In this document: in pieces, positions 13,082-21,521 of the stretch | Layout of the letters: the number at the start of each line of letters is the position of its first letter | How positions within the stretch are numbered: the first letter of the stretch is position 1 | NCBI GenBank assembly: GCA_937983405.1 | Contig: CALJZN010000029.1 | Span: 1-64,000, forward strand | DNA: 64,000 nt | Reading direction: 5' to 3' | Source of the DNA: an uncultured Paracoccaceae bacterium | Lineage (GTDB): Bacteria; Pseudomonadota; Alphaproteobacteria; Rhodobacterales; Rhodobacteraceae | Notes under the pieces: model-generated | Told to the model about the DNA's origin: nothing | The model's database searches: none | What the model saw: only the letters and a program-made list of their open reading frames with translations | Position numbers and translations under genes: made by a program

Positions 13082-13846
13082 CTAGCTGGCGTCGGCCCGG
13101 AACAGCCGGGCGCGGGCCGGCGGGATCGACTTGATCTCGAGCCCGGTGAAGACATGGAGCGTGCCGAGCTCGCGATCGACCACGGCATGGTCGCTGACCC
13201 AGCCGCCGAGCATGAGATAGGTGCGCAGCAGGGGCGGCATGGCCAGCATCGCGCGCTTGGGGTCGGCCTTGCGCCGCCGCAGCAGCCGGCCGAAGCGGAA
13301 CACCGCCGGCGCCTTGACCCGCGGCAGCCAGCGGCGCGGGGCGATGTGCTTCTCGCGCAGAAGCGCGAAGGCATCCATGTAGGCCTCGGCCTCGGTGCCC
13401 ATGAAGGACGAGCAGCCGAACAGCATGTCCACCTTCTCTTCGTCCACCATGCGCGTCATCGCGCCCCAGGCGATGCGGAAGATGTCGGGGTCGTGCCAGG
13501 CCGGGTGCAGGCAGAAGCGCCCCATCTCGACCATCCGCCCGCGATACTGCGCCAGCCCGGCAAGCTCGTAGAACTGCGCCGAATAGCTCTGTCCGATCTC
13601 GCAGCCGCCCGAGAGCGGCAGGATGCGGAAACAGCACACGAGGGTCCCGGTCGCGACCTCCTCGACCAGAACATGGCGGCAGCGCGCGTCGTAGTCGTCG
13701 GCATCCAGCGCGCTGTCGGGGGCGGCGGCGCCCTCGGGCAGGCGCCGGGCGACGAAGGCCAGGTAACGCAGGCGTTGCGCGCGAAGCAGGTCGTCGGGGG
13801 TCTCGGCAAAGCGGGCCTGGAAGCGGCCCTTGCGGAGCGACAGCAT
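13082..13846 (-). CDS. olsB: L-ornithine N-alpha-acyltransferase (OlsB)
   Basis: This 254-residue GNAT-fold protein transfers a 3-hydroxyacyl chain from ACP to ornithine, making lyso-ornithine lipid in the cytoplasm. Recognisable segments are LLRAQRLRYLAFV near residue 19, DADDYDARCRHVLVEE near residue 48, the GRMVEMGRFCLHP stretch near residue 102 and a C-terminal half resembling other OlsB proteins. olsA is not adjacent. In other alphaproteobacteria ornithine lipids rise under phosphate limitation; I did not identify a Pho box here. It is divergent from msrB. A general GNAT/hemolysin-family annotation is the alternative. Confidence 0.82.
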   Translation of the reverse strand: MLSLRKGRFQARFAETPDDLLRAQRLRYLAFVARRLPEGAAAPDSALDADDYDARCRHVLVEEVATGTLVCCFRILPLSGGCEIGQSYSAQFYELAGLAQYRGRMVEMGRFCLHPAWHDPDIFRIAWGAMTRMVDEEKVDMLFGCSSFMGTEAEAYMDAFALLREKHIAPRRWLPRVKAPAVFRFGRLLRRRKADPKRAMLAMPPLLRTYLMLGGWVSDHAVVDRELGTLHVFTGLEIKSIPPARARLFRADAS

Positions 13847-13950
13847 GGATGTGCCTTTCCAGTGCTCTTGGCGGCGGCGGCCACACAGCTAGAACAACGG
13901 CGGAGATGTAACCGCAAGCCGTGACGCTTGCGCGACGGCCGGAGGGCTTG

Positions 13951-14394
13951 ATGACAGGGGCAGGCGGAAAGTCGCCGACGGTGGTGAAATCGGATGCGGA
14001 GTGGCGGGCGCAACTGTCCGATCTTGCCTACCGGGTCACGCGCAGGCATGCCACCGAGCGGGCCTTCACCCATGACGACTTTCCCAAGGTCGCCGGGGTG
14101 TTCCGCTGCGTCTGCTGCGGCGCGCCACTGTTTTCCCAGAGCGCGAAGTTCGACAGCGGCACCGGCTGGCCGTCGTTCTTCGCCCCGATCGAGGGCGCCG
14201 AGGTCGGCACCCGCGAGGATCGCAGTTTCTTCATGCGGCGCACCGAGGTGCACTGCGCGCGGTGCGGCGCCCATCTGGGGCATGTCTTTCCGGACGGACC
14301 GCCGCCGACCGGCCTGCGCTATTGCATCAACGGCGTGGCGTTGCGCTTCGAGCCCGAGGCCGAGGGCCGGACCGAGCCGCCGGGCAGCCGCTAG
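13951..14394 (+). CDS. msrB: Peptide-methionine (R)-S-oxide reductase
   Basis: MsrB (147 residues) reduces methionine-R-sulfoxide in proteins. Zinc-binding pairs CVCCG (near residue 52) and CARCG (near residue 100) are present, along with [20 protein letters not shown] and the catalytic Cys in [11 protein letters not shown]. The ATG at 13951 is preferred; a GTG lies ten codons upstream in frame. Its stop overlaps that of bamE on the other strand: the four bases CTAG at 14391-14394 hold both stop codons. Confidence 0.94.
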   Translation: MTGAGGKSPTVVKSDAEWRAQLSDLAYRVTRRHATERAFTHDDFPKVAGVFRCVCCGAPLFSQSAKFDSGTGWPSFFAPIEGAEVGTREDRSFFMRRTEVHCARCGAHLGHVFPDGPPPTGLRYCINGVALRFEPEAEGRTEPPGSR

Positions 14395-14846
14395 CGCAGC
14401 AGGTCAGAAGCCTGGATGCGGCCGAAGTTCTGGTAGAGCGTGCGCAGGAACGAGACGCCGCGGATCGAGGTTTCGGTGACGCGGCGCGACAGCACCACGA
14501 CGCGGCCGTTCTCCAGGCCGAAGCGTTCGACATTGGCGACCGTGCCGCGGGCGTCGAAGCTGATCGCCACCACCTGGCGGTCGATCTCTTCCGGCGCGCG
14601 ATAGGCGAAATGCCGCCAGCGGCTTTGGACGTAATACCACCCCGAGGCGTCGAGCAGCCCCGTCGAGGACGGGCGTCCCAGCGTCTCGGCCAGGCTGTCG
14701 CGGGTGTCCACCCCCACCACCACCTGGTCCAGCGCCTCCTGCGGCGGGATGTAGCCGTGGTTGCGATAGACCGCCGAGCAGGCCGACAGCGCCCCGAGCA
14801 GGAGCGCGACCAGCCCAAGCCGCAGCGTCGATGCAAAGGCCTTCAT
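14391..14846 (-). CDS. bamE: Outer membrane assembly lipoprotein BamE (SmpA/OmlA family)
   Basis: BamE (151 residues) is an accessory lipoprotein of the BAM machine that inserts outer membrane proteins. The N-terminus is a lipoprotein signal with lipobox LSAC, so Cys23 would be the acylated residue. The SmpA/OmlA fold follows: [28 protein letters not shown], then WYYVQSRW and [22 protein letters not shown]. The length is longer than E. coli BamE and normal for alphaproteobacteria. It is convergent with msrB. Confidence 0.9.
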   Translation of the reverse strand: MKAFASTLRLGLVALLLGALSACSAVYRNHGYIPPQEALDQVVVGVDTRDSLAETLGRPSSTGLLDASGWYYVQSRWRHFAYRAPEEIDRQVVAISFDARGTVANVERFGLENGRVVVLSRRVTETSIRGVSFLRTLYQNFGRIQASDLLR

Positions 14847-14987
14847 CCCGTCTCCGTCCGCGGCGGTCGTCCGCGCTTGCCCGAGCCCGAGGACCGGCTT
14901 ACAGAAAGCCGGTGGCCGGTTCAAGAACGCCCCGCGCCGCCCCCCTCCCCCGCCCCCCGGCCGGTCAGCCCGGGCAGGAGCGCCGCC

Positions 14988-15545
14988 ATGCCCGATCCCG
15001 TCCGCCCCGATCCTTCGGCCCGCGGCCTGCGTCCGCTGCGCGTGGCCGAGCTGTCGCGCGCACGGCCGACGGCCTTCGACATCGCCGTGGCGGCGGCCGA
15101 GCGTGCGGCGCTTGCGGCGGAGCTCGGGCTGACCGCGCTGCCGCGGCTGCGGCTGCGGGGCACGCTGGCGCCGGCGGGCCGCGACGACTGGGCGCTTGTG
15201 GCCGAGCTCGAGGCCGAGGTGGAACAGCCCTGCGTCGTCACCCTTGCGCCCGTCCGCACGATGCTGCGCGAGCCGGTCGAGCGGCGCTATGTCGCCGGGC
15301 TGCCGCCGCCCGGGCCCGGCGAGGTCGAGATGCCGGCCGACGACAGCCTCGAGCCGCTGGGCGCCGAGATCGACCTTCCCGCGGTCCTGCGCGAGGCCTT
15401 GGCCCTGGCGGTGCCGCTTTATCCGCGCCTCGAAGGGCTGCCCCCCCTCGATGCGGCCGAGCCGGAGGCCGCGCGGCGCCCCTTCGCGGGGCTTGCCGCC
15501 CTGCGCAACCGTCTGGGCGGGGCGGACGGGCGGGAGGAGGGCTGA
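14988..15545 (+). CDS. DUF177/YceD family protein
   Basis: This 185-residue protein belongs to the YceD/DUF177 family, almost always encoded just upstream of rpmF. In plants and some bacteria family members affect 23S rRNA accumulation; the exact role is not settled. Seen here: PLRVAELSRARPTAFDIA at the N-terminus, the conserved VEQPCVVTLAPVRTMLREPVER run near residue 80, and an acidic DSLEPLG core. The start ATG at 14988 has an AGGAG site. Co-transcription with rpmF is possible although 195 bases separate them. Confidence 0.85.
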   Translation: MPDPVRPDPSARGLRPLRVAELSRARPTAFDIAVAAAERAALAAELGLTALPRLRLRGTLAPAGRDDWALVAELEAEVEQPCVVTLAPVRTMLREPVERRYVAGLPPPGPGEVEMPADDSLEPLGAEIDLPAVLREALALAVPLYPRLEGLPPLDAAEPEAARRPFAGLAALRNRLGGADGREEG

Positions 15546-15607
15546 ACAGACCCGCGCGGCAGGCCCGGAGGGCGTGCTTCGGCGCGGCCCGACCCGGCGA
15601 AAGGGGC

Positions 15608-15635
15608 TTGCGCCGGCGCCGAATCCGGATATGGT
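15608..15635 (+). promoter_or_regulatory. Candidate rpmF promoter (TTGCGC-N16-TATGGT)
   Basis: TTGCGC (15608-15613) and TATGGT (15630-15635) are separated by 16 bases in the 195-base gap before rpmF. The same arrangement, TTGCGC-N16-TATGTC, precedes tRNA-Pro in this window, which supports it as a housekeeping sigma promoter. It would leave a leader of about 100 bases upstream of rpmF. Confidence 0.45.
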
Positions 15636-15740
15636 GCCGCCCCTGTTCGAGCCTGGCGTCGGGCCTGCAGCGACGCGACCGGCGCCTTCGCGGGCGCGAA
15701 ACCCGGGGCCCCGTCGCCCCACGACAACCGAGGTTGAGAG

Positions 15741-15947
15741 ATGGCTGTCCAGCAGAACCGCAAGACCCGTTCGCGCCGCGACATGCGCAGGTCGCACGAT
15801 GCGCTGGTCGCCGCCAACCCCAACGAATGCAGCAACTGCGGCGAGCTCAAGCGACCGCACCACGTCTGCCCCTCCTGCGGCCACTACGACGGCCGCGAGG
15901 TGGTCGCGCGGGCGTCGGACGTCGTGCTTGACGAAGACGCGGCCTGA
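15741..15947 (+). CDS. rpmF: 50S ribosomal protein L32
   Basis: L32 (68 residues) is a small basic component of the large ribosomal subunit. The start [19 protein letters not shown] is canonical, and the zinc ribbon is intact, with CSNCG and CPSCG pairs. This is therefore the zinc-binding (C+) form. It lies between the DUF177 gene and plsX, a widely conserved order that ties ribosome production to fatty-acid and phospholipid synthesis. Confidence 0.97.
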   Translation: MAVQQNRKTRSRRDMRRSHDALVAANPNECSNCGELKRPHHVCPSCGHYDGREVVARASDVVLDEDAA

Positions 15948-15981
15948 CGGCCCGACGCCTGTCCGAGCGCCCCAAAGCGCC

Positions 15982-17115
15982 ATGCCGGCCCCCCCAACGA
16001 CCGATCCGGCACCGGGCAGCCGCATCGTGATTTCGGTCGATGCCATGGGCGGTGATCGCGGGCCGTCGGCCGTCGTGGCGGGGCTGGTGCGATCGGCGGC
16101 GGTCAACCCCGACATTGCCTTCATCCTGCATGGCGACCGGGCGGTGCTCGAGCCGCTCGTGCGCCGCCGCCGTGTTCTGGCCGGGCGCTGCGACATCCGC
16201 CATGCGCCGGGCGTGGTCGGGATGGGGGAGAAGCCCAGTCACGTCCTGCGCCACGGCAGGGAGACCTCGATGTGGGGCGCCATCGACAGCATCCGCGCCG
16301 GAGAGGCCACGGTCGCGGTCTCCTGCGGCAACACCGGCGCGCTGATGCTTCTGGCGATGATGCGGCTGCGCAAGCTGCCCGGGGTGAACCGCCCGGCGAT
16401 CGCCTGCCTCTGGCCGTCGCGCAACCCGACCGGCTTCAACGTGATGCTCGATGTCGGCGCCGATGTGCGCGCCGACGGTGCGGATCTGGTGCAGTTCGCG
16501 CTGATGGGCGCCTCCTATGCGCGCAACGGTCTCGGGCTGGAACGGCCGCGCGTGGGCCTGCTCAGCAACGGCACCGAAGAGCACAAGGGCCGCGCCGAGC
16601 TGCGCGCGGCGCAGGATCTGGTCGCGCGGGCGGCCGAGGCCGGGGGCTACGACTATGTGGGCTTCGTCGAGGGCAGCGACATTCCTTCGGCGCGCGTGGA
16701 CGTGATCGTGACCGACGGCTTCACCGGCAACATCGCGCTCAAGACCGGCGAGGGCACGGCGGCCCTGATCAGCGACTTCATGCGCGAGGCCTTCGCCAAC
16801 AGCGTCCTGTCGCGGATCGCGGCGCTTCTGGCGCTGACCTCGCTGCGCCGCCTGCGCAGGCGGATCGACCCGCGGCGCGTCAACGGCGGGGTCTTTCTGG
16901 GCCTGAACGGCACGGTGGTGAAGTCGCACGGCGGCGCCGACGCCACCGGCATCTCGGCGGCGGTCAAGCTTGCCTTCCAGCTTGCCCGCTCGGGGTTTCA
17001 GGAGCGGCTGGCCGCGCGCCTTGCGGCCGCGATGGCCCCGGCCCGGGACGCCGCGCACCGCGCGCAGGGCCCGGCGGCGGGCGGCGCCGCGGACGGGGGC
17101 GGCGGCGGGGCATGA
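15982..17115 (+). CDS. plsX: Phosphate acyltransferase PlsX
   Basis: PlsX (377 residues) makes acyl-phosphate from acyl-ACP for the first acylation of glycerol-3-phosphate. Seen: [12 protein letters not shown] near the N-terminus, [22 protein letters not shown] near residue 115, [29 protein letters not shown] and [16 protein letters not shown]. The ATG at 15982 is chosen because the family core starts about 12 residues later. The C-terminus carries an Ala/Gly-rich tail. The end overlaps the fabH ATG by four bases. Confidence 0.95.
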   Translation: MPAPPTTDPAPGSRIVISVDAMGGDRGPSAVVAGLVRSAAVNPDIAFILHGDRAVLEPLVRRRRVLAGRCDIRHAPGVVGMGEKPSHVLRHGRETSMWGAIDSIRAGEATVAVSCGNTGALMLLAMMRLRKLPGVNRPAIACLWPSRNPTGFNVMLDVGADVRADGADLVQFALMGASYARNGLGLERPRVGLLSNGTEEHKGRAELRAAQDLVARAAEAGGYDYVGFVEGSDIPSARVDVIVTDGFTGNIALKTGEGTAALISDFMREAFANSVLSRIAALLALTSLRRLRRRIDPRRVNGGVFLGLNGTVVKSHGGADATGISAAVKLAFQLARSGFQERLAARLAAAMAPARDAAHRAQGPAAGGAADGGGGGA

Positions 17116-18086
17116 CGATCCGGGCCGTCATCAGGGGCGTCGGGCACTACCTGCCCGAACGCATCGTCCCCAATGCCGAGTTTGCCGCCTCGCTCGAGAC
17201 GAGCGACGAGTGGATCCGCACGCGCTCGGGGATCGAGCGGCGGCACTTCGCGGCCCCGGGCGAGACGACCTCGGACCTCGCGCTGGCCGCGGCGCGGGCG
17301 GCGCTGGCCGATGCCGGCTGTGCGGCCGGGGCGGTCGATGCGATCGTCGTCGCCACCTCGACCCCCGACCTCACCTTTCCCTCGGTGGCGACGATGGTGC
17401 AGGCCGGGCTGGGCATGACGCGCGGCTTCGCCTTCGACCTGCAGGCGGTCTGCGCCGGCTTCGTCTATGCGCTGGCCAACGCGAATGCGATGATCCTGTC
17501 GGGCCAGGCCCGCACCGTCCTGGTGATCGGGGCCGAGACCTTCAGCCGCATCCTCGACTGGTCCGACCGCACCACCTGCGTGCTGTTCGGCGACGGGGCC
17601 GGGGCGGTTCTGGTCGAGGCCGCCGACGGGCAGGGCACGCCGCTCGACCGCGGGATCCTCGCCACCGACCTGCATTCCGACGGGCGCTTCCGCGACCTGC
17701 TCTATGTCGATGGCGGGGTGTCGAGCAACGGCGCGGTCGGCGTGGTGCGGATGCAGGGCAAGGAGGTCTTCCGCCATGCGGTGGAGAAGCTGGCCGAAAC
17801 CGCGCATGCCGCGCTGGACACGGCCGGGCTGACCAGCGCCGATGTGGACTGGATCGTGCCGCACCAGGCGAACCTGCGCATCATCGCCTCGACCGCGCAG
17901 CGCATGCAGGTGCCTCTGGAGCGCGTCGTCGTGACCGTGCAGGACCACGGCAACACCTCGGCGGCCTCGATCCCGCTGGCGCTGTCGGTGGGCAAGGCGC
18001 GCGGCCAGATCAAGTGCGGCGACCTTCTTGTGCTCGAGGCGATCGGCGGCGGGCTGGCCTGGGGCGCGGTGGTGCTGCGCTGGTAG
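17112..18086 (+). CDS. fabH: Beta-ketoacyl-ACP synthase III
   Basis: FabH (324 residues) condenses acetyl-CoA with malonyl-ACP to start fatty-acid synthesis. The Cys-His-Asn triad is intact: Cys in [11 protein letters not shown] near residue 113, His in VPHQANLRI near residue 251 and Asn in [12 protein letters not shown] near residue 281. The [11 protein letters not shown] ending is typical. It is coupled to plsX by ATGA and followed by ihfA. Confidence 0.96.
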   Translation: MTIRAVIRGVGHYLPERIVPNAEFAASLETSDEWIRTRSGIERRHFAAPGETTSDLALAAARAALADAGCAAGAVDAIVVATSTPDLTFPSVATMVQAGLGMTRGFAFDLQAVCAGFVYALANANAMILSGQARTVLVIGAETFSRILDWSDRTTCVLFGDGAGAVLVEAADGQGTPLDRGILATDLHSDGRFRDLLYVDGGVSSNGAVGVVRMQGKEVFRHAVEKLAETAHAALDTAGLTSADVDWIVPHQANLRIIASTAQRMQVPLERVVVTVQDHGNTSAASIPLALSVGKARGQIKCGDLLVLEAIGGGLAWGAVVLRW

Positions 18087-18142
18087 CCGCCGACGCCGCG
18101 GCCTGGTGCACAGGTTCAACCGTCCGCTCCAAACCCTTGATA

Positions 18143-18171
18143 TTGACAGGGGAATGCGTTGCGCCCATGCT
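18143..18171 (+). promoter_or_regulatory. Candidate ihfA promoter (TTGACA-N17-CATGCT)
   Basis: A consensus -35 TTGACA (18143-18148) lies in the gap between fabH and ihfA, with the weak -10 candidate CATGCT 17 bases on (18166-18171). It would start transcription about 16 bases before the ihfA ATG. Confidence 0.5.
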
Positions 18172-18193
18172 GCGCCGAACAACGGGGGACAAG

Positions 18194-18496
18194 ATGGGCG
18201 GAAAGACACTGACGCGGATGGACCTCAGCGAGGCGGTGTTTCGCGAGGTCGGGCTGTCGCGGAACGAGTCCGCGCAGCTTGTGGAAAGCGTGCTGCAGCA
18301 CGTCGCGGACGCGCTGGTGGCCGGCGAGACGGTCAAGATCTCGTCGTTCGGCACCTTCAGCGTTCGCGACAAGGCCGCGCGCATCGGGCGCAACCCCAAG
18401 ACGGGGCAGGAGGTGCCGATCCATCCGCGGCGCGTGCTGAGCTTCCGGCCCTCGCATATCATGAAGGAACGGGTCGCCGCCGGCAACCGCAGGTAA
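18194..18496 (+). CDS. ihfA: Integration host factor subunit alpha
   Basis: IhfA (100 residues) pairs with IhfB to bend DNA at specific sites in replication, recombination and transcription. The HU/IHF fold is clear: [18 protein letters not shown], the [24 protein letters not shown] region with the DNA-intercalating Pro in the beta-arm, and [21 protein letters not shown] ribosome site precedes the ATG. The neighbouring merR-family gene follows after nine bases, the usual arrangement in proteobacteria. Confidence 0.96.
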   Translation: MGGKTLTRMDLSEAVFREVGLSRNESAQLVESVLQHVADALVAGETVKISSFGTFSVRDKAARIGRNPKTGQEVPIHPRRVLSFRPSHIMKERVAAGNRR

Positions 18497-18505
18497 GCCT
18501 CTCGG

Positions 18506-19177
18506 ATGGACAAGTCGCCCGACGCCTTCCGCACGATCAGCGAAGTCGCGGCCTGGCTCGACACGCCGCCGCATGTCCTGCGGTTCTGGGAAACGCGGTT
18601 CAGCCAGTTGAAGCCGATCAAGCGGTCGGGCGGTCGGCGCTACTACCGCCCCTCGGACATCGCGCTGCTGGCGGGCATCCGCAAGCTTCTGCACGAGGAC
18701 GGGCTGACCACCCGCGGCGTGCAGAAGATCCTGCGCGAACGCGGGGTGCGCCATGTCGCGGCGTTGGGCGCGGCGGGCGGGGCGCTGCTGCCGCCGCCCG
18801 CGGCGCTGGCGCCCGCTGAGGCCGCAGACCTCGCCGAGGCGGCCGGGGCACCGATGCACGAGGATGCCGAGACCGACGCGGGCGCGGCGGGCACGGTCGT
18901 TGCCCTCGGCCCGGGCCTTGCCCCGCCGCCCGAGGCGGGCAGCGCGCAGGCCGGGCCCGCGGCTGCGGCCGAGGACGGGGTCACGCCGCCGCCCGCGGCC
19001 GGGGCTGAGGCCGATCCCTGGTGGGCCGAGACGCCGGCGATGGCCCTGCGCGCGCTGCGCCGGCGCGGGGGGCCGGCCGATCCGGCGCAGCGCGCGCGCC
19101 TTGCCGCGCTGCTGCCGCGGATCGTCGCCCTGCGTGCCCGGCTGGAGGCCGGGCGCAGCGCCCCGGGCCGCGGCTGA
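18506..19177 (+). CDS. MerR-family transcriptional regulator next to ihfA
   Basis: This 223-residue regulator has an N-terminal MerR helix-turn-helix ([28 protein letters not shown], cut here into its two helices, then [17 protein letters not shown]). It is followed by [20 protein letters not shown]. The rest is an Ala/Pro/Glu-rich low-complexity tail with no effector domain, ending in a short conserved-looking [17 protein letters not shown] helix. The same gene follows ihfA in many proteobacteria; its target is not known to me. No Cys cluster for metal sensing is seen. Confidence 0.85.
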   Translation: MDKSPDAFRTISEVAAWLDTPPHVLRFWETRFSQLKPIKRSGGRRYYRPSDIALLAGIRKLLHEDGLTTRGVQKILRERGVRHVAALGAAGGALLPPPAALAPAEAADLAEAAGAPMHEDAETDAGAAGTVVALGPGLAPPPEAGSAQAGPAAAAEDGVTPPPAAGAEADPWWAETPAMALRALRRRGGPADPAQRARLAALLPRIVALRARLEAGRSAPGRG

Positions 19178-19227
19178 GGCCCGCTGTGCGGCCCGGTGCC
19201 CGGCCCGCAGGGCGTGGCGCTTTTCCC

Positions 19228-19255
19228 TTGCGCCCGGCGGCGAAAGGGGTATGTC
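19228..19255 (+). promoter_or_regulatory. tRNA-Pro promoter (TTGCGC-N16-TATGTC)
   Basis: TTGCGC (19228-19233) and TATGTC (19250-19255) with a 16-base spacer end ten bases upstream of the mature tRNA-Pro 5' end. The spacing fits a stable-RNA promoter. Confidence 0.6.
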
Positions 19256-19265
19256 TCGCCCCCGT

Positions 19266-19343
19266 CGGGCCGTGGCGCAGCCTGGTTAGCGCGTCCGTCT
19301 GGGGGGCGGAAGGTCGCGAGTTCAAATCTCGCCGGCCCGACCA
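19266..19343 (+). tRNA. tRNA-Pro (anticodon GGG)
   Basis: A complete cloverleaf is present. The acceptor arms CGGGCCG (19266-19272) and CGGCCCG (19333-19339) pair fully. The discriminator is A and CCA is encoded. The D arm is GCGC/GCGC, and the anticodon loop CTGGGGG between TCCGT and GCGGA gives anticodon GGG for CCC codons. The T arm contains TTCAAAT. CCC-type codons are common in a genome this GC-rich. Confidence 0.93.
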
Positions 19344-19388
19344 TGGCGGGGACTACCCCCGCCCGCAGGCTGCCGGCGGTCGGCCGTG

Positions 19389-20480
19389 ATGCCGGACCTG
19401 GCGCCGCACGGCGTTCTGCCCGACCGCGAGATCCGCCGGCTGGTGGAGGCGGGTGTCATCCGCGCGCCGGAGCCGATCGAGCCCCGACAGGTGCAGCCGG
19501 CCAGCCTGGACCTTCGCCTGGGTGCCACGGCGTGGCGGGTGCGGGCCTCGTTCCTGGCCGGGGCGGGGCGGCGGGTGGCCGACCGGCTGGCGCAGCTTGC
19601 CATGCACCGCATCGACCTGGCCGGAGGGGCGGTGCTGGAGAAGGGCTGCGTCTATGTCGTCGAGCTGGTCGAGCGCCTGGCCCTGCCGGCCGGCATCGAG
19701 GCGGTCGCCAACGCCAAAAGCTCCACCGGCCGGCTCGACCTGCTGACGCGGCTTGTCGCCGATGGCGGGGTCGAGTTCGACCGCCTCGCGCCGGGCTACA
19801 GCGGGCCGCTCTACGCCGAGATCTGCCCGCGGTCGTTCTCGGTCGTGGTCCGGCCGGGGATGCGGCTGAACCAGGTCCGCTTTCGCCGCGGCGCCGCGGT
19901 GCTGGACGATGCGGCCCTTGCGGCGCTGCACGCCCGCGAGCGGCTGGTCGGCGGCGAAGCGCTGATCTCGGGCGGCCTCGGCTTTTCGGTCGATCTGCGC
20001 CCCGGGTCGGGCGACCTTGTGGGCTGGCGCGCCAAGCCGCACACCGGGCTGATCGACCTCGACCGGATCGGCGCCTACGATCCGGCCGAGTTCTGGGACG
20101 AGCTGCGCAGCCGCAGCGGGCAGCTCATCCTCGACCCCGGCGCCTTCTACATCCTCGTCAGCCGCGAGGCGGTGCACATCCCGCCCGGCTATGCCGCCGA
20201 GATGGCGCCCTATCTCGCCATGGCGGGCGAGTTCCGGGTGCATTACGCGGGCTTCTTCGACCCGGGCTTCGGCCATGCCGCGGCCGGGGGGGCGGGCGCG
20301 CGCGGCGTGCTCGAGGTGCGCTGCCACGAGGCACCCTTTGTGCTCGAGCACGGGCAGATCGTGGGCCGGCTGGTCTACGAACGCATGGCCGCGCCGCCGG
20401 ACGCGCTCTACGGCGCCGGCATCGCCTCGGCCTATCAGGGGCAGGGGCTGAAGCTGTCCAAGCACTTCCGCGCGCCGTAG
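19389..20480 (+). CDS. dcd: 2'-deoxycytidine 5'-triphosphate deaminase, long form
   Basis: Dcd deaminates dCTP to dUTP, feeding thymidylate synthesis. At 363 residues it is about twice the size of E. coli Dcd and has two dUTPase-like halves, the form I know from Rhodobacter relatives. The first half has QPASLDLRLG near residue 38, NAKSSTGRLDLLTRLVADGG near residue 115 and FDRLAPGYSGPLYAEI with the catalytic Glu region. The second half ends with the AYQGQGLKLSKHF tail. ATG at 19389 is chosen over the GTG directly before it. It stands just after tRNA-Pro. Confidence 0.9.
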   Translation: MPDLAPHGVLPDREIRRLVEAGVIRAPEPIEPRQVQPASLDLRLGATAWRVRASFLAGAGRRVADRLAQLAMHRIDLAGGAVLEKGCVYVVELVERLALPAGIEAVANAKSSTGRLDLLTRLVADGGVEFDRLAPGYSGPLYAEICPRSFSVVVRPGMRLNQVRFRRGAAVLDDAALAALHARERLVGGEALISGGLGFSVDLRPGSGDLVGWRAKPHTGLIDLDRIGAYDPAEFWDELRSRSGQLILDPGAFYILVSREAVHIPPGYAAEMAPYLAMAGEFRVHYAGFFDPGFGHAAAGGAGARGVLEVRCHEAPFVLEHGQIVGRLVYERMAAPPDALYGAGIASAYQGQGLKLSKHFRAP

Positions 20481-20501
20481 GCCGGCGCCGCGCGGCCTGC
20501 G

Positions 20502-20729
20502 TCAGCGCCCCATGCGGCGCGTGATCCGCGCGGCCTGGCGGGCGCGCTTGACCATGTCGCGGCTGTTGCCGCCCGGCGCCGGTGGGGTCTTGCCCGCGCT
20601 GCCGCCCTGTCCGCCGCCCGCGGTGCCGCCGGCCTTGCGGCCGGCGCGGGTCGCCGCGGCGATCCCCTTGCCCACCGCCTTGCGCATGAAGAGCCGTGCG
20701 ATCATGCCGATCAGTCGGTTGAAGTCCAT
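20502..20729 (-). CDS. Small basic hypothetical protein
   Basis: This 75-residue protein begins MDFNRLIGMIARLFMRKAVG, an amphipathic or weakly hydrophobic start, followed by a Gly/Ala/Lys/Arg-rich region ending in RQAARITRRMGR. I do not recognise a function. It is the last gene of the dgt-to-scpB minus-strand run, 48 bases after scpB, and its clean start and position suggest it is real. The high glycine content could also arise from GC bias. Confidence 0.6.
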   Translation of the reverse strand: MDFNRLIGMIARLFMRKAVGKGIAAATRAGRKAGGTAGGGQGGSAGKTPPAPGGNSRDMVKRARQAARITRRMGR

Positions 20730-20777
20730 CGTCGCTCCTTGCGGCCCGACCGGGCCGCTTGCATCCCTGGCCGGCCT

Positions 20778-21521
20778 CTAGTCGTCGAACAGCGCCCCCT
20801 GCCCCGGCCCCGGCAGATCGCCCGCGTCCGCGTCCCCGTCCGCGTCCCCGTCCGCGTCCCCGTGCTCGTCGCCGCGCCCCGTGCCAGTCCCGGTGCGGGT
20901 CCCGCCGCCGGTGCCGCCGCCGGTGCCGTCCGGCGACGGCGCCCGGTCGAGCAGTCCGGCGGCGCGCAGCTCCTTCAGCCCCGGCAGGTCGCGCAGCGAT
21001 TCGAGGCCGAAATGGTCGAGGAACGCCTGGGTCACAGTATAGGTGACCGGACGCCCCGGTGTCATCCTGCGCCGGCCCAAACCGATCCAGCCGAGCTCGA
21101 ACAGCTGGTCGAGCGTGCCGCGGCTGACCGCGACCCCTCGGATCTCCTCGATCTCGGCCCGGGTCACCGGCGCGTGATAGGCGATGATGGCCAGCGTCTC
21201 GGTGGCCGCCCGCGACAGGCGGCGCGTCTCGGTGACCTGCCGGCGCATCAGATGGCCGAGATCCGGGGCGGTGCGGAAGGCCCAGCCGTCGCCCGCGCGG
21301 CACAGTTCCACCCCGCGGCCGGCATAGTCGCGCGCGAGCCGCGCCAGCGCCTCGGCGGGGTCCGACCCCGGGGGCAGGCGCTCGGCCAGCGCCGCGACGC
21401 TCAGGGGTTCGGTGGCGGCAAACAGCATCGCCTCGACCATGCGCAGCTGCGCCTCGATCGGGGGCGGGGCAAACGGGGGCGGATCGGCGGCCGGGCCGTC
21501 CGCCTCTGCGGGCGCGCTCAT
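20778..21521 (-). CDS. scpB: Segregation and condensation protein B
   Basis: ScpB (247 residues) dimerises and binds ScpA to form the SMC condensin complex used in chromosome segregation. The winged-helix repeats are visible: MVEAMLFAATEPLSVAALAERLP, RLSRAATETLAIIAYHAPVTRAEIEEIRGV, and the GRPVTYTVTQAFLDHFGL run. The C-terminus is unusual: a short-period acidic tract of Asp-Gly/Asp-Ala repeats encoded by a 12-base tandem repeat. Its ATG overlaps the scpA stop (ATGA). Confidence 0.93.
   Translation of the reverse strand: MSAPAEADGPAADPPPFAPPPIEAQLRMVEAMLFAATEPLSVAALAERLPPGSDPAEALARLARDYAGRGVELCRAGDGWAFRTAPDLGHLMRRQVTETRRLSRAATETLAIIAYHAPVTRAEIEEIRGVAVSRGTLDQLFELGWIGLGRRRMTPGRPVTYTVTQAFLDHFGLESLRDLPGLKELRAAGLLDRAPSPDGTGGGTGGGTRTGTGTGRGDEHGDADGDADGDADAGDLPGPGQGALFDD
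20821..20872. repeat. 12-base tandem repeat in the scpB 3' end
   Basis: The unit CCGCGTCCCCGT (plus-strand reading) repeats about three to four times. Read on the minus strand it encodes alternating Asp-Gly and Asp-Ala in the ScpB tail, keeping the frame because the unit is a multiple of three. Copy number could vary by slippage without breaking the gene. Confidence 0.7.
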
